64,000 bases of DNA from Astrocystis sublimbata (Eukaryota > Ascomycota > Sordariomycetes > Xylariales > Xylariaceae): assembly GCA_022453515.1 (NCBI GenBank), contig JAJNNY010000027.1, positions 310,001-374,000 on the forward strand. Reading direction: 5' to 3'. The notes under the pieces are model-generated. The model was not told the origin of the DNA, made no database searches, and was given only the letters and a program-made list of their open reading frames with translations. The position numbers and the translations under genes were made by a program. Below, piece after piece: positions 48,801 through 60,719 of the stretch; the stretch's first letter is position 1, and every line of letters starts with the position of its first letter.

Positions 48801-51053
48801 TGGCATTAGAAAACCCGGCTATCTTACCAACGCCACGATATGCCCACGGTATGCCCCAGGTCATACTGGAAAGATCCGACTAGACGGAATTTGCAATTGA
48901 GTCAGCAGCTGGTGCTCAAATACTAAGGGCCATGCGTGGGTGTTGGCTCATGCTGAGTTGCCCAAGGTGGCATCAAAGCCTATTTTCGCACACAACGCTG
49001 CTTACTTCGCATATGTATGTACGTCGGCTCGCGGGTAAGATGTACATAGGACTGGGGTGCTGCGGCCTAGCTCTAACGGCATATGGGGGACCAATTCCCC
49101 CAGCCCGTCCCACGCTAAGCTGCACAATGGCTCGCTGGCCGGGTGTGTGTCTAGCTGAACTGTGAATGGGGAAGGAGACCGCCGATATGAATAAGCATTA
49201 ACGTGACGGAAGATGCCAGCTGCCTCGCTGAAAGGTAACAGTCATACCAAATTCCCAGCTGTTTGGCCAGGTGGTTAAATGTTCAATAACCCCATTATGG
49301 CAATATCCGTTCATACCTATTAACGAAGTTAGGATAGATTACTATACTCTCAGTCAGCGTCGACGGCGCGTTCTGGCGTCCGCTTCAGCTGCCTACCAAG
49401 ATGACCTCTTCATGCCCAAGCACCTAACCTAGCTAACTCAGGTGAACTGTTGGTTTGCGCGCCGCATCGTCCCAAAGGAACGACATCCTAGTCGACCCGA
49501 TGGATGCACTTTAATGAGCTTCTTCAAGGAAGCCGTATCTTGGCTACCAATGCGGCCGAGAAACACGGTGATCAGTTCTTCCCCGGCTTGCGGTATGGGA
49601 ATTAAATGCCACCGTGATGCGACTACTAACCATGCTGCTCAAGGGTCAGATAATGTCCACACCGCGTCCCAGGCCAGTGATGGCAGTCTCGAACTACCCG
49701 ACGTTTGTCTATCATATGCATAAACCCGCCAATACGCAAAGTGAGAACCTTAAACACTATCAAGAGTGGCATGTCTCGATTGGGTAAATTCGTGTCTCCT
49801 GGGCGAGCCAGAACTTTCCTATCTACAGCACCCAATGCAGGTTACCCGCCCTCGAGTTAATACAGTTCCATGCTACATATAAGCTTATTGCCTTGGATGG
49901 TAATTCTCAATTCTTGCCGGGTACGCCCGAGTTCTCGTGGAGCGACTCTCAAGACACCTACTTACTTAGGCAATCTGTTGCATGTGCAAATGGCGAGGAA
50001 TAGCTGCTGGTCAAGGAGTCAGCAATCGTGTTTACTATACTGCCCAAAATGCAGGTTCTGACAATTCGAGATCTGGACCCATCACCGCGGTATGTCACTA
50101 TTACATACTATGTTTCTGACTAACTAAACAATATATGGCGGTGCGTGGAAGGTAGGGAGATGATTAGTCTCGCTGTACCAATAAAGAGTACATGCCCACC
50201 GCCCAAGTATTTGATGATTGTATTCCATGATGCGACGGACGCAATGTGTTGTCATGTTACCTATGCCACTTGTCTACTCAGTTCCGGACAATAGGCTATG
50301 AGAAGTTCCCACCCATGTCAGCAACCATTCTTAATACAAGTCTTATTACGCACCAACGCTTCTCATTAGCAAAGCAAAGTACGGCACCGAGGCAGGAAGA
50401 CACACCTCCATAGTAAAGATAGTCTAAGCGGGAAAAGTAAACCGTGCTAGGATCGCACGAACCGAACAGGCGTGACTACTCGGAGCCGAACTTTATTGGA
50501 ACCCATTAGTTTCTCTGCAAGTATTCCCTAACACACCATAGGAAGGCGGCTTGCTTCTCTCCCCACATGCGATACAAGCATTGGGCCCGGGTATTACAGT
50601 TCGAAGAGAAGCCTCCTCGAACATTCATCGGGTTCACATACGGAGTAGTACCTACCTACATGTCGATATGACACGAGACTATTAGGTAAGCTTTGGTTAA
50701 ACGTAATCACATCACTGATGAGTTGTCGTTTCACCTGTGGGGGTGGGTGGAAATTGAGTGTAAGATACGTTGTGCATCGGGACTGAACTCGGCAACGTGA
50801 CTAGATCACCTGGTCACAATCGGCATAACCAGAATGTTACCAACCTCGATTTCCAGCTTTCTCAGCTACAGTACATTACCCACCCAGTGCGTACCTACTC
50901 AGGTACCTACCTCTACCTGCCTTCGTAACCTGAGGTGAGAACTTCAAACCCCATCAACTGCTCCTCATCCCTCTCATGTTACATAGTATGAACTCTCCCG
51001 AGACGAATAACGGTATCAGATCACGTTGAGCCGATCTACTAGTAACTAGACGA

Positions 51054-53120
51054 ATGTTTGCCCGCCACGCCAGCCTAACGCGGCATCACATTGGCGGTCC
51101 CGTGAGCAGGGGAACGAAGACCCTGCGCATAATCCGACAGGCTGTTGCGCCATCACACTCCCATTTCGCCATTACGTATACGCCGCATTTACGCCAATTC
51201 CAGTCATCACCACGCGTCCGCTCCATGGCCGATAAGGTCAGGTTCTCGTCCGGCACAGATGAGACCTCCCTGACCGCGGCTCTCCAAGGGCTGCTGGGTT
51301 CGGCGGGACAAGGGGGCGGGGGACGGTGGACATTAATCTCCAGCGGTCAAGGCTTGGAGAGAAGTTTCAAGTTCAAGAATTTTGCGAAGACGTGGGTAAG
51401 GAAAACCCCCAAGGCCCCGAAACTCCGTCCCTCGACATATCTCGTCTCTTTTCCATATTTCCCGTCCTTATTATGCCGTGCATGATAGCGCCACCAGCGC
51501 TTAATCGTCGGTCTGCTATTACTCAACCACAAAGCAAGACATGACAAAGGGCTTTGTATTTTGCCCAAGGGCACGTTCCAAGAAAACGGGCTCCATTGTG
51601 CCGCGAGGTGTTACTCACACGTACTTGGCCCCGAGCCCGTTACCATTGCCTTGATTCACGATGTGTCCCCCAGGCTCTGGCTGCATGGGTGAAGCCCGTA
51701 GGGCGGGCTCCCTCGGGGCTCTACTCCAAACCCTGTGCCACAGTCGCTGGTCCTTAAGTTCCACGCACACTGAAAAGAAGGCTGCACTAGCCCCAGCAAA
51801 GTAACGTTGGGCTAGATGATACCTCACCCCGTACGTGTGTCTATCTTACCGTACCTATGCGTAAGGATGGGTACCATCCTACCCGTACCAAGGGGCCGAG
51901 CTCGATGAATCGTTGCTGACAAAAGCTATATCGAAGACGAGAGCCCCACTGCTACCTCCCATCTGCAAAGTTGCAGCTAACGGACTCCATAATACGCCGG
52001 GTTGGTCTCCGAGTGACTGGCCCATCCACGCGAGGTGCCTAATACAGCTGGATGCTGCGATGGCCCCCGAAACCCGACAGCTGATACGGAGCGTGCCATT
52101 GGGGGTCCCAACCTTGGCTGTCCCGATCCCCGACATAGCCGCCCTCTCACCAGGCCATGCCTGGTCCTTCTCGAAAGTCCTGATTACCTACTTCCCAGAT
52201 CAGGGAACATGTTGCTTGCTGGCCAACAACGAACATATGTTCATACGCACCCATGGCACGGGTCCTTGCTGATTTTCGCCCCACAGGATTTCATGACGGC
52301 TGTTTCGCTGCAATGCAAGCTGAAGAATCATCATCCAGAGTGGTCCAATGTATGTACAGACCTACACCTCGCCCTTTTCGATGGTCATGCTGCGAAGTCA
52401 TCACGGGCTGTTTGTTCTCTGGCTACCATCCATCCCACCCTGACTTGACACCTCACCCCTGACGCGTTACATCATCATCTACTTGTATGCCTACTTGTAT
52501 ATACCTCGAAGCTTCAGCGAGGCTTATCGCCGCTTATCACCCGATGCAACATCTCTAGTTGCTAGTGCTACGGAATCTACAGGGGAAAATGCACCAAGAA
52601 CACAAAACAACCAACAGCTTGTTTGCTTAGGAGTGCCACGGCTGCTTCATTGGGTGTGGATTGCAGCCTCGCAAATATTGCGCCGCAAGATCGCCCTAAC
52701 TTGCTTCTCTAGCCTGTGATCTATCCTGCACTAAGAAAGCGCATCGAACGAGACAGCCGCACGATGATGATCAAGCCCACTCTCACCTATACGCGAACGC
52801 CACGCTTCCCTAGATCCGACACACCCTGACTTGATATCTTCTTCATCGTGCTCGTGGCATTTGCCACATCTTATAGGACCTCCCGGCTGACAGCATCTTT
52901 TCAGGTTTACAATACGACGTATATCCGCTGGACAACGCATAATCCCGAAGGGCTTTCCGCCAAGGATGTTGAGCTCGCAGGAATTTGCGATACTCTCGCG
53001 CGTGACTTCGGCGAAGTTGCCGTTGAGGACCAAGACACAGCCCAGAGCTGCAACCTCAGGCAGGTGGCGGATCGCGTAGTCAGCGATGCCGGCGATTGCT
53101 GTACACCTAAGAAGAGATAA
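51054..53120 (+). CDS. Pterin-4a-carbinolamine dehydratase (PCD/DCoH)
   Basis: Three exons, join(51054..51395, 52287..52349, 52905..53120), give 206 residues. The dehydratase domain shows GRWTLISSGQGLERSFKFKN, FAKTWDFMTAVSLQ and CKLKNHHPEWSNVYNTTYIR (the catalytic KxHHPEW histidines). THNPEGLSAKDVELAGICD follows. PCD dehydrates 4a-hydroxytetrahydrobiopterin-type cofactor formed by aromatic amino acid hydroxylases. The first about 58 residues are Arg/His/Ser-rich without acids (MFARHASLTRHHIGG...), a possible mitochondrial presequence; a second in-frame ATG (MADKVRF, residue 59) could give a cytosolic form. The C-terminal extension after the domain is variable and ends in CCTPKKR. The introns of 891 and 555 bp are very long for such a fungus, but both have GT/AG ends, keep phase 0 and join conserved residues (KTW-DFM, WSN-VYN). 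Confidence 0.9.
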
Positions 53121-55621
53121 CCAGTGTGTTCTCTCCGGGTCAGCCGAGACCGCTGTGAGGTCGAAAAGGCGTCGCAAAGGTATGGTAAACAGGCTGCTCG
53201 GCTTGGAAAGACAGAAATCGATCTGTAATTATTTTTGTGATATGGCCATTGGTATTTTGGCTCGCATGCAAAGTAATCAAACACCGTTCTGCGAAGCTGG
53301 TGACAGGTCAAAGCTTAGGTGATGGTTTCTGATGGCTCATTAGACTTTTGTTGCGTATATATGTTGCGTAAATCCCCTGCCAGCCTCATACCGTCGAATG
53401 TATACACATGGTGAAACGACGATGAACCATCCAATTTGGATTCGCCTACGCACTCACATGTCTACTCTTCTACGTAGAGTCACGGGATTCACATTTTGAC
53501 GTTAATTTGCCAAAGTATCTGGTGTACAGACTGGAGAACTAAACTCGCAATGGCAGCCCCCCGACTATCGGTCATTGGGGCCGAGCCTCGTTTTAGTTTG
53601 TACTTGGCAACCCCCGACAAATCCAGGAGCGACTTGATTTTCACCAGCAAGGGGTTGCAGCACTCTTTCGTAGATTCCAGTCCAAATGTGAAGAATGGAA
53701 GTAAGTTTCGACTGGTGGTACTCATCTGGCTCGATTGTCAATGCAGCTTGATAATATAACAATATGAAAGAAATGGTATAATATAGAGACGGACATACAA
53801 GTTAGCGTAACAACGTCACTGTATAGTAGAGAATGCATGGAAACTATCGACTTTAAAACATATTCTCAGCTGCTCCCTATTGTTTCTCGAATCGGTCAAC
53901 TATAGGACTGGCCATTACCTTGCGCTCAAGACTGTCACGTAGGTAATCAACCGCACGGGTGCCTTTTATTAATTGCTAGGCTGATATGATGATATGCCGC
54001 CGGGGCAACCGATCTGTCAAGAAGACCAAACATAGATATACAACATATTAAAGCGAACCCCTGGAACATATTGCCGCGGCGCCAGCCAATTTTGTAGCAT
54101 TTCCCCGAAACCACTAACAGACTGAGTATAGCCAAACCTGTCGATCTGAGGTTATACCTGTCCATCATCGACTAGCCACACGATGTGCCTATTTCGTGGG
54201 ATAGCCTGCCGTGGAATCAGCTAATCGGACTTCTAAGACACGCAAGGTGGCTAACAGTAATGCAACGTAGATGTTGTATGACATGATCACATACTATGTA
54301 CGCAGTGTTTAACCTACATATAGTTTTCATACAGGATTTAGATGATCTGATGATAGCCCGATGTTTAGCAGTATATTCTAGTTATTGCATAGAGGATTAA
54401 TATATATATAGAAAGGGCTCTATTATAAAAAGCACTAACAATTCACTTTTCCACTACGGGGCAGGTTAGAAATACCATGGATATAAAGGACTACAACTTA
54501 CAATAGCCCAGTCCTTAACAAATGATGCCTATTATTGCATAGTAGTCGTTTCGAGAAACCGGAAATTGAACCCCCTTAAGTTTCTCGACTCTACCCCTTT
54601 CCATATGCAAAATAGTATGAGATGGTCTATTACCTCCTGCCACAAAGGTTGCTAGTTGAACAAGCAGTCGCATAATTTTGAAAGTTCCGATATTTCACCA
54701 ACTCTACCTCGTATCTCAGCATTCACTACCCTTAGCTATCACGATACTAAATAGCCAACCAGCCCTTCCAATCTGCCTACAAATGATCGCTAGGTTCAAC
54801 AGTGACAACCACAATTCCCGTGGAAGCGAATGAACGTCAATGTGTGCTATGAAACGAACTTGATCATTATCACAAACGTAATCACTGCGGATCCAAGATG
54901 TAGACGCACAATGGGAATCAAAACGCAAATATATCGATCCTGTAGTATCTTAAGGTAGAACCCAGCTTGTCGACAGGCACAACAGCGATTGAGCCTTTGC
55001 CATCCGAATGTACGCAGCTCCTATAGGTCAAAATGATGTTGCTGTTCGAACAAGGGATATGAAATTCTGGTCCATTATCCAAGTTGATTTTCGTGTTTCT
55101 GACAGCCATCGATATGACATAGTAAATTAACTAGGTATGCAAGCAATATTGGTAGAAACAAGGAATCGAAAGCTCGTCATGTTAAGCACTTTACCATGAA
55201 GGCATTAGCTCAATACTTGAAATTCAACTACAAAGCGAGTCAGCAAACAAACGATAAATGTTCACGATTAGATACGGTCCGGTGAGGTCTGAGTATTAAT
55301 TCTGGTATTAATTTCGATGAAGGGCTTCATCTTTTGTAAGGTCTATATAGGTTTTCATATCTTATCGTCATTAGTATGTGCAGAGACTTGACAATAGTCA
55401 AGCAACTAACGTCTCCCGGTAATGTACAGTATGCACCCTATTAGGCCTGGCATGGTCTGCAATTTCGGTCAGTCTATCCTGTTGATATAGCGTTCGCAAT
55501 GGCGTCTTGCACCATCGTTGCTAGTATCGAACCAACGCGGTCTATGGTTGTGCTTTTTTGCGAATAGGAATAGTTTAACAGCATCATTACTGTTGTATGG
55601 TATAAACCAGGGGCTGGGCAT
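53121..55621. other. AT-richer intergenic region, no supported gene
   Basis: About 2.5 kb between the dehydratase and the erg25 3' end. Only short frames occur (for example 53496-53759 and 53947-54168), none with a recognisable motif. The stretch 54290-54480 is strongly AT-rich. Confidence 0.6.
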
Positions 55622-56773
55622 CTACTGGGCCTTGTTGGCCTTGGCGGCCTTCATCTTCCTCTCGCGACGGCGCTTGGCAGCCTCGGGGCCAGACTCGGTG
55701 TCTAGCATGTAGTCCCACCAGCGGAAGCTGGAGGCGTAGTTGCCGATGAAGCGCTCGTGGTGGGTATCGTGGTGGTCAGCTCCAGCCCAGAAGGGGAGGA
55801 AGTGGTGCAAGCTCCAGGGGAAATCGTAACCGCTGTGAGCATCGATGGCTTGGAACAGACGTCCAACAATCCATAGGTACATGGTGACCAGGTGGAGGTC
55901 GTTGGTCAGGGAAACCCACAGGATAGGAGATCCGACTGTCCCAAGAGCGAGGAGCATGACTTCGATGGGCGAGGCGTACTCAGCAGCCAGACCGAACGGC
56001 GCAGAGTAAGTGTGGTGAAGCTTGTGAATCATCTTGTAAAGAGGGCCGTAGTGCAGAGCGCGGTGGAACCAGTAGTGCCAAGCATCTTCCATGACGAAGA
56101 AGATGGCGATTTGGAATGCCATCTTGCCGAGCGAGGGGAAAGGAACGCCGAAGTCCATGCCGAAGTAGGCGGCGATGGGGTGGAAGAGCCAGATCTGAGG
56201 AAGCTCGACGGTGAAGTGGCTGAGGAGGACAAGGCTGGCACATTCCCATTGCTCCTTGAGCGTCGGTATTTTTTGCTGCACAGGGGTGTTAGCTAATCAA
56301 GCTCGGCTGGTTCGTGAACTCGAGAGTATCGTGGTAGCGGTAAACATACGTTCTGGATCTTGTACTTGTTGAAGTAGGGCATGCGGTCGATGATCATCCA
56401 AGGAAGACACCTGCCGAAGTAGATAGCCTCGTGCAGCACGAAACTCATGATACCGGTGGCGAGAATGTCGTTCTGCATCCAAAGGTACCAAGCCTATGTT
56501 GATTGTTTAGCGATTGTTGCTGCTGTGATGGCTGAAGGACAGGACTCACGGCCCAGAGGCGCTCGGCGACGTTGAGCTGGACATTGTACTTGGAAACTTC
56601 CTCGTAGACGTTGGAGAAGGTGTCGGGTTGGCCGAAAGCGCCGGCGATGGTCGAGTTTCTGGGGGAAAAACCGATCGAGTCAGTCAAAAACAAGCCCATG
56701 CAGCGTAGTCGAAGCTCGCGGCCAACGAGGGAGCTGGTTAGTATTGCGCTTGGGCTTCTTACATGGTCGCCAT
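55622..56773 (-). CDS. erg25: C-4 methylsterol oxidase Erg25
   Basis: Four exons, complement(join(55622..56275, 56350..56493, 56550..56658, 56763..56773)), give 305 residues. The start [20 protein letters not shown] spans the first 104-bp intron; later joints read ERLWA-AWYLWMQ and [14 protein letters not shown]. The di-iron histidine clusters of the fatty acid hydroxylase/sterol oxidase superfamily are intact: HRALH (159-163), HKLHH (172-176) and HHDTHH (256-261). Hydrophobic helices place it in the ER membrane, where it oxidises the C-4 methyl groups of 4,4-dimethylsterols in ergosterol synthesis, together with Erg26 and Erg27. The Lys-rich tail ([16 protein letters not shown]) is cytosolic. 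The plus-strand frame 55892-56296 is a shadow. The upstream neighbour nca2 is on the opposite strand, about 1.5 kb away. Confidence 0.96.
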
Positions 56774-58293
56774 GATGCGTCTCGTGTGCTCCAGCTGGCG
56801 GAGCGAATGATTGACTCGATAGACCAAGAGAGGAGGGTGAAGGGGTGGTTAGCTGCTTGGATCCTGCAGGTAAGGAGAGGGTGGAATCCAAAACAGGGCG
56901 TTTCGTGATTCTTTTAAAAGTTGAAGAGAATAGCAGAATAGCAGGGCCCGGCCTTATGGCAGGCGTGATAAGGAGGCAACTGGTTCGATTAGGAGATTTG
57001 CCATGCAGGTCCCTGGGTCCCTGGAGATCGTGCCGGTTGGGGGGGCGAAGGGGGGACGCGAGGGCGGTCGGGGCCAATCAGCGCTCATCAGCAGAGATGC
57101 TGCCACAATGAGACCACTCGAGTTTGGACATTCCGATGTTCAGAGCTGTTTGATGCTGTCCGCTGCTGTCCAATGCGGTTGAGGGTGTGGGGCCAGAACT
57201 GGGGGGCTCTCTGGGCGTCGCGGTCCATCTCGACAATCTTATCGCGTTCGTATTCGGATTGGGCCAGGGTAAGTAAGACCTGCCTGACCATGCGCTACCT
57301 AAACAAGTACCTACCTGCTCGCTTGCTCCCGTCTCTTGCATCCCGCCTCGCTCACCCGCCTGCAGAAGTAAATCTACAGTACTTACTCAGCTGTGATACT
57401 CCGCAATCCAGACCGCATTCGCATTGAGTGGTCCCTTCGCGCTCCTTCGCCGACGTGGCAAAGGCTAAAGCTGGCCGAAGTCTGGCAATGAAGCCACCAA
57501 CTGTTGACCGCTACAGAAATATGAATTGTCCGACATCTTTCGTGAAACACGCGCAGGCAATTGTCCATCATTGCCCAGTGGAACCCCTCAGTGCAATCAA
57601 TAAATTTGGTAATGTTCCAGAGCTAGGTACAGGTATTTACTGCACACGACTAGATTTGGTACGGGTAGGTAGCTCTCGGGAAGACAAAGGGTCGTCGCCC
57701 TGTGTGATGATTGGTATTTCAGCCCTAGGACGGTACCTTAGGTACCTAGGTAAGCCTCAGGGCAGCGAACAGCAAGCGGAAACTCTATTTGCTGCCAGCT
57801 GCAACAAATTGCCTGCCAGCTCGATCGAGCTGTTGCTAGCACAATTGGCCAATATGGCTCCCGAGTCTTGATTGTTTGGGGGAATTGAATGGTCATAGCT
57901 CCCAACTAGCCCTCGCATGACCTCATTCCTCGTTCAATAGCAGCAACTCAATTTTTCTAAGTTCCGAAGCGTAAACATCGAACGATTTGCCAACATATGT
58001 TTTGCACTGGTAGATGTGCATTGTGCCGGGAGAGCCTCACCGTTAGGTCATTTGGGTGCACCAGCCGTATCGCATTCTGGCCACCAGCGTAAGCTTCGTT
58101 GGTTCGAGCTAAAAGTGACTGACAGGTTTTGATGAACTATTTGCGGCTCTCCCTGCAACTGGCGTGATCCGAACAAGGGGATGGTAATTGACAGCCTAAA
58201 CCTTGGAAGCGTCCGAATACGCTCTCGAATATCGACCCATGTGATTTGGTTTGATTTTGCTCAATTGGACACCGCCATTTTTGCAACTTAGAC
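56774..58293. other. Intergenic region between divergent erg25 and nca2
   Basis: It contains both upstream regions. The 147-codon frame at 57428-57871 (+) shows no motif. A CCTAGG/GGTACC cluster sits at 57732-57752. Confidence 0.55.
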
Positions 58294-60379
58294 ATGTCGG
58301 TATTGGCCGAGTAAGTTGCTACGGGCATACAATACCTCCCTACATCACCTCGCCAATCTCCCCCGGCTGACATCTCCTCAAAGCCAAGTCCGACGGTTGG
58401 ACGCCCACCTAGACGGGATCATCTATGCCACCATAACAGATCCCAGTGCACATCCCACAAGCGAGGCCGCCGCAGAGCTTAACACTGTTCTACAAACTCC
58501 TCGTGTCAAAGATCTGTTGAGGATTGTCAAGTCGTTGTCAGCCACTACGGGGTCCCACGCTGTTCTTCCGCCTTACCAGCTCCAGTCCCTGCTCACGCAG
58601 TCCAGCCTACTGTCAGATCGGCCCCATGAGGAGCTGCAGATAAGTCAACATGAATCAGATCTCGAGTGGCTGCTGGTTAGCAAAGCCGCTGTGCAAACTT
58701 ACGGCGTGGTCTTGGATATGCTCCTGGACCAGATCGTGCCGTTAAGTGATCACATCTGGTATTGGGATGATGTATTGTCGTCGCCGTTGTCCACCACCAT
58801 CTACATGGTTCAGATCAGCCCTGCCAAACTCTGGATATGGGTTTCGGAGGTTTACGAAGATAGCAAAGCCCAGCTACGACGTTATACCAACGGCAGCGCT
58901 GCAAGCACCGAACCCGAAGTATCGCAGACTAGCTCCACCCCAACTAGCTTCGGTGCGCAATGGCGACGATTCTATGCTATTGTCCAGTCGACAATGTCAG
59001 AGAAATCTCTCGCAGATGTCCAGCGACGGATGATGTCGCCCGTTGCGCTGTGTCGCGCCGAAGCGCGAGGGAAACAAGCCAAACTGAAGAAACTACGGGA
59101 AATGACGGCCAGCGGCCTTGGCGTTTTGATTGACGAGGGATTCGCCTTCAGCGGTACCGGGTCCGATGATGGGAGAAGTGAAGGCGAGCTCGCCATGCCA
59201 AATAGCCAGGAGTGGAAAGGGGTAGTAGAAAGGAGCGTCGCTCTCATGGACATGATGCTTCGTGAATTTCTGGACCTGGAACTGAGCACGGGGCAGATGG
59301 AAGATAAGGTCTTTGCTGCTGTCGCTGAGGATGCCCTAACAATCCAATCGGACGAGGATGACCAAAACCGGCCGGCTGTTGTCGCCCAGCGACTGCATGC
59401 GTTGCTAAGCGACCATATCCACTCGAGCACTAAGATTGCGAGGAAACTTACGACAAAGAATGGCCAGCCTTCTCGTTTGGTCAGGTATTGGCTTCCCGCG
59501 ACTGCCCTCCTCCTCTCTTCCACGACGATTTTACGGATATTCGTCAATAGGAGAAAGGAGATTCTAGAATGGGTCCAAGATTTGGGTTCTACTGTCCGTG
59601 ACTTTTGGTTCAACTGGGTCATTGAACCAGTGAGGAAAGTTGTCGGGACCATCCGTCATGACGAAAACAGTGAAATTGCTATCATGAGCCGAGACAGTCT
59701 GAGGGCGGACAGGGAGAGCTTGGAACGTATGGTGGTGGACTTTGCGGTCGACAGACCAGACCCTGCCACTGGAGTTTCATCCATGTCGGACTCGCAGGTT
59801 GCTGAGATACGGTCCAAAGTTCGAGAGGGAGATCTGACGACTGTTCTTCGCGCGTACGAGAGAGACCTTCGGAGCCCCTTCATGGGTACGCTGCGGGGCG
59901 ACCTTGTCCGTACTCTACTCATCCAGGTCCAAAAGACGAAGGTCGACGTCGAGGTGGCGATGAGCGGCATCGACTCGTTGCTAAAGAGCCAGGAGCTAGT
60001 TTTTGGCTTCGTCGGGCTCACTCCCGGCATATTTGTGTCCGTTGGGGTGGTGCGATACCTACTCGGTGCCTTCGGCGGGCGACGAGGATACGCTGAGAAA
60101 CGCAAGGCGGGTAGGTGCGTGCGTGTTCTTCGCAACGTCGACCGCGTTTTCTCAGAAGCCGGGGCAACACAGGCAAGTGTCCTCTCATACAAAGACCACG
60201 GCCTGCTCATTGCCGAGGTCCACGTCCTACGTCAACTCGCCCACGAAGTCCTCCCTGTGGATATCGAGAAGGCCTTCCTGCAGGATTTGCATGACCTTGC
60301 CAACGTCAGGGGTGTCGCGTACCAACAGCGTGCTCTCGATAGAATTCGATGGGCTTATTCTAAATGGCTCAACTCGTAG
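58294..60379 (+). CDS. nca2: Nca2-like mitochondrial protein (nuclear control of ATP synthase)
   Basis: Two exons, join(58294..58310, 58384..60379), give 670 residues. The 73-bp intron (GTAAGT, branch GGCTGAC, acceptor CAAAG) joins MSVLAD to QVRRLDAHLD, the usual Nca2 start; without it the frame would begin at a non-ATG codon. The C-terminal half fits the Nca2 domain, with probable membrane segments at about 374-395 (YWLPATALLLSSTTILRIFV) and about 543-570 (VFGFVGLTPGIFVSVGVVRY), and the basic stretch RRGYAEKRKAGRC between matrix- or membrane-facing parts. In yeast NCA2 with NCA3 controls expression of the mitochondrial Atp6/Atp8 subunits, and the protein lies in the mitochondrial membrane. 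The gene is convergent with the RNase T2 gene, 340 bp between the stops. The minus frames 58972-59652 and 59656-60210 are shadows. Confidence 0.9.
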
Positions 60380-60719
60380 CTAGGAGTACCAGTGGCCTAT
60401 TATTGTACTACCACAGCGTAGGTAGAATGGCATAGGCATAGCGTGCATACATACATAGCATTGCGATATTCAGATTAAACAATACCAGAGGCATCGTTGT
60501 TCGCACGAAGACTTTCCATGATTACTGGAGCCTCAATAGGTGCTCGTGTGATTTCTAAGCAAGGTGATTTCTTGGGTCTCATAATAGTATGGAATAATCC
60601 CATCCACGATATGACTGAGTGTATGATATGACTTGATTACTCTGTATATGTCTTTGTTGTGATAGCTCGAAGATCACGGTCTATCCAACGTCTAAATAGG
60701 TACCGACTCACGCTATTAC
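60380..60719. other. Short intergenic gap between convergent nca2 and the RNase T2 gene
   Basis: It holds only the two 3' flanks; nothing else seen. Confidence 0.6.

Larger units (their letters stand above)
43346..51053. other. 7.7-kb region without a supported gene; microsatellites and CCTAGG/ACCT motifs
   Basis: All open frames are short (the longest about 126 codons) and lack family motifs. Visible structure consists of simple repeats: GGACTT x4 at 43873-43898, an interrupted GTA tract at 44114-44151, CTG/TGC tracts near 44215 and 44460, and (GT)n at 45787-45805. CCTAGG/ACCT-rich words sit at 43449-43466, 44692-44707, 44746-44763 and 45428-45440. A gene with many tiny exons or a non-coding RNA could be hidden. 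Confidence 0.5.

Noticed and set aside
57428..57871. 147-codon plus-strand ORF upstream of nca2
   Set aside because: No recognisable motif, and it contains CCTAGG-type intergenic repeats translated as YLRYLGK.
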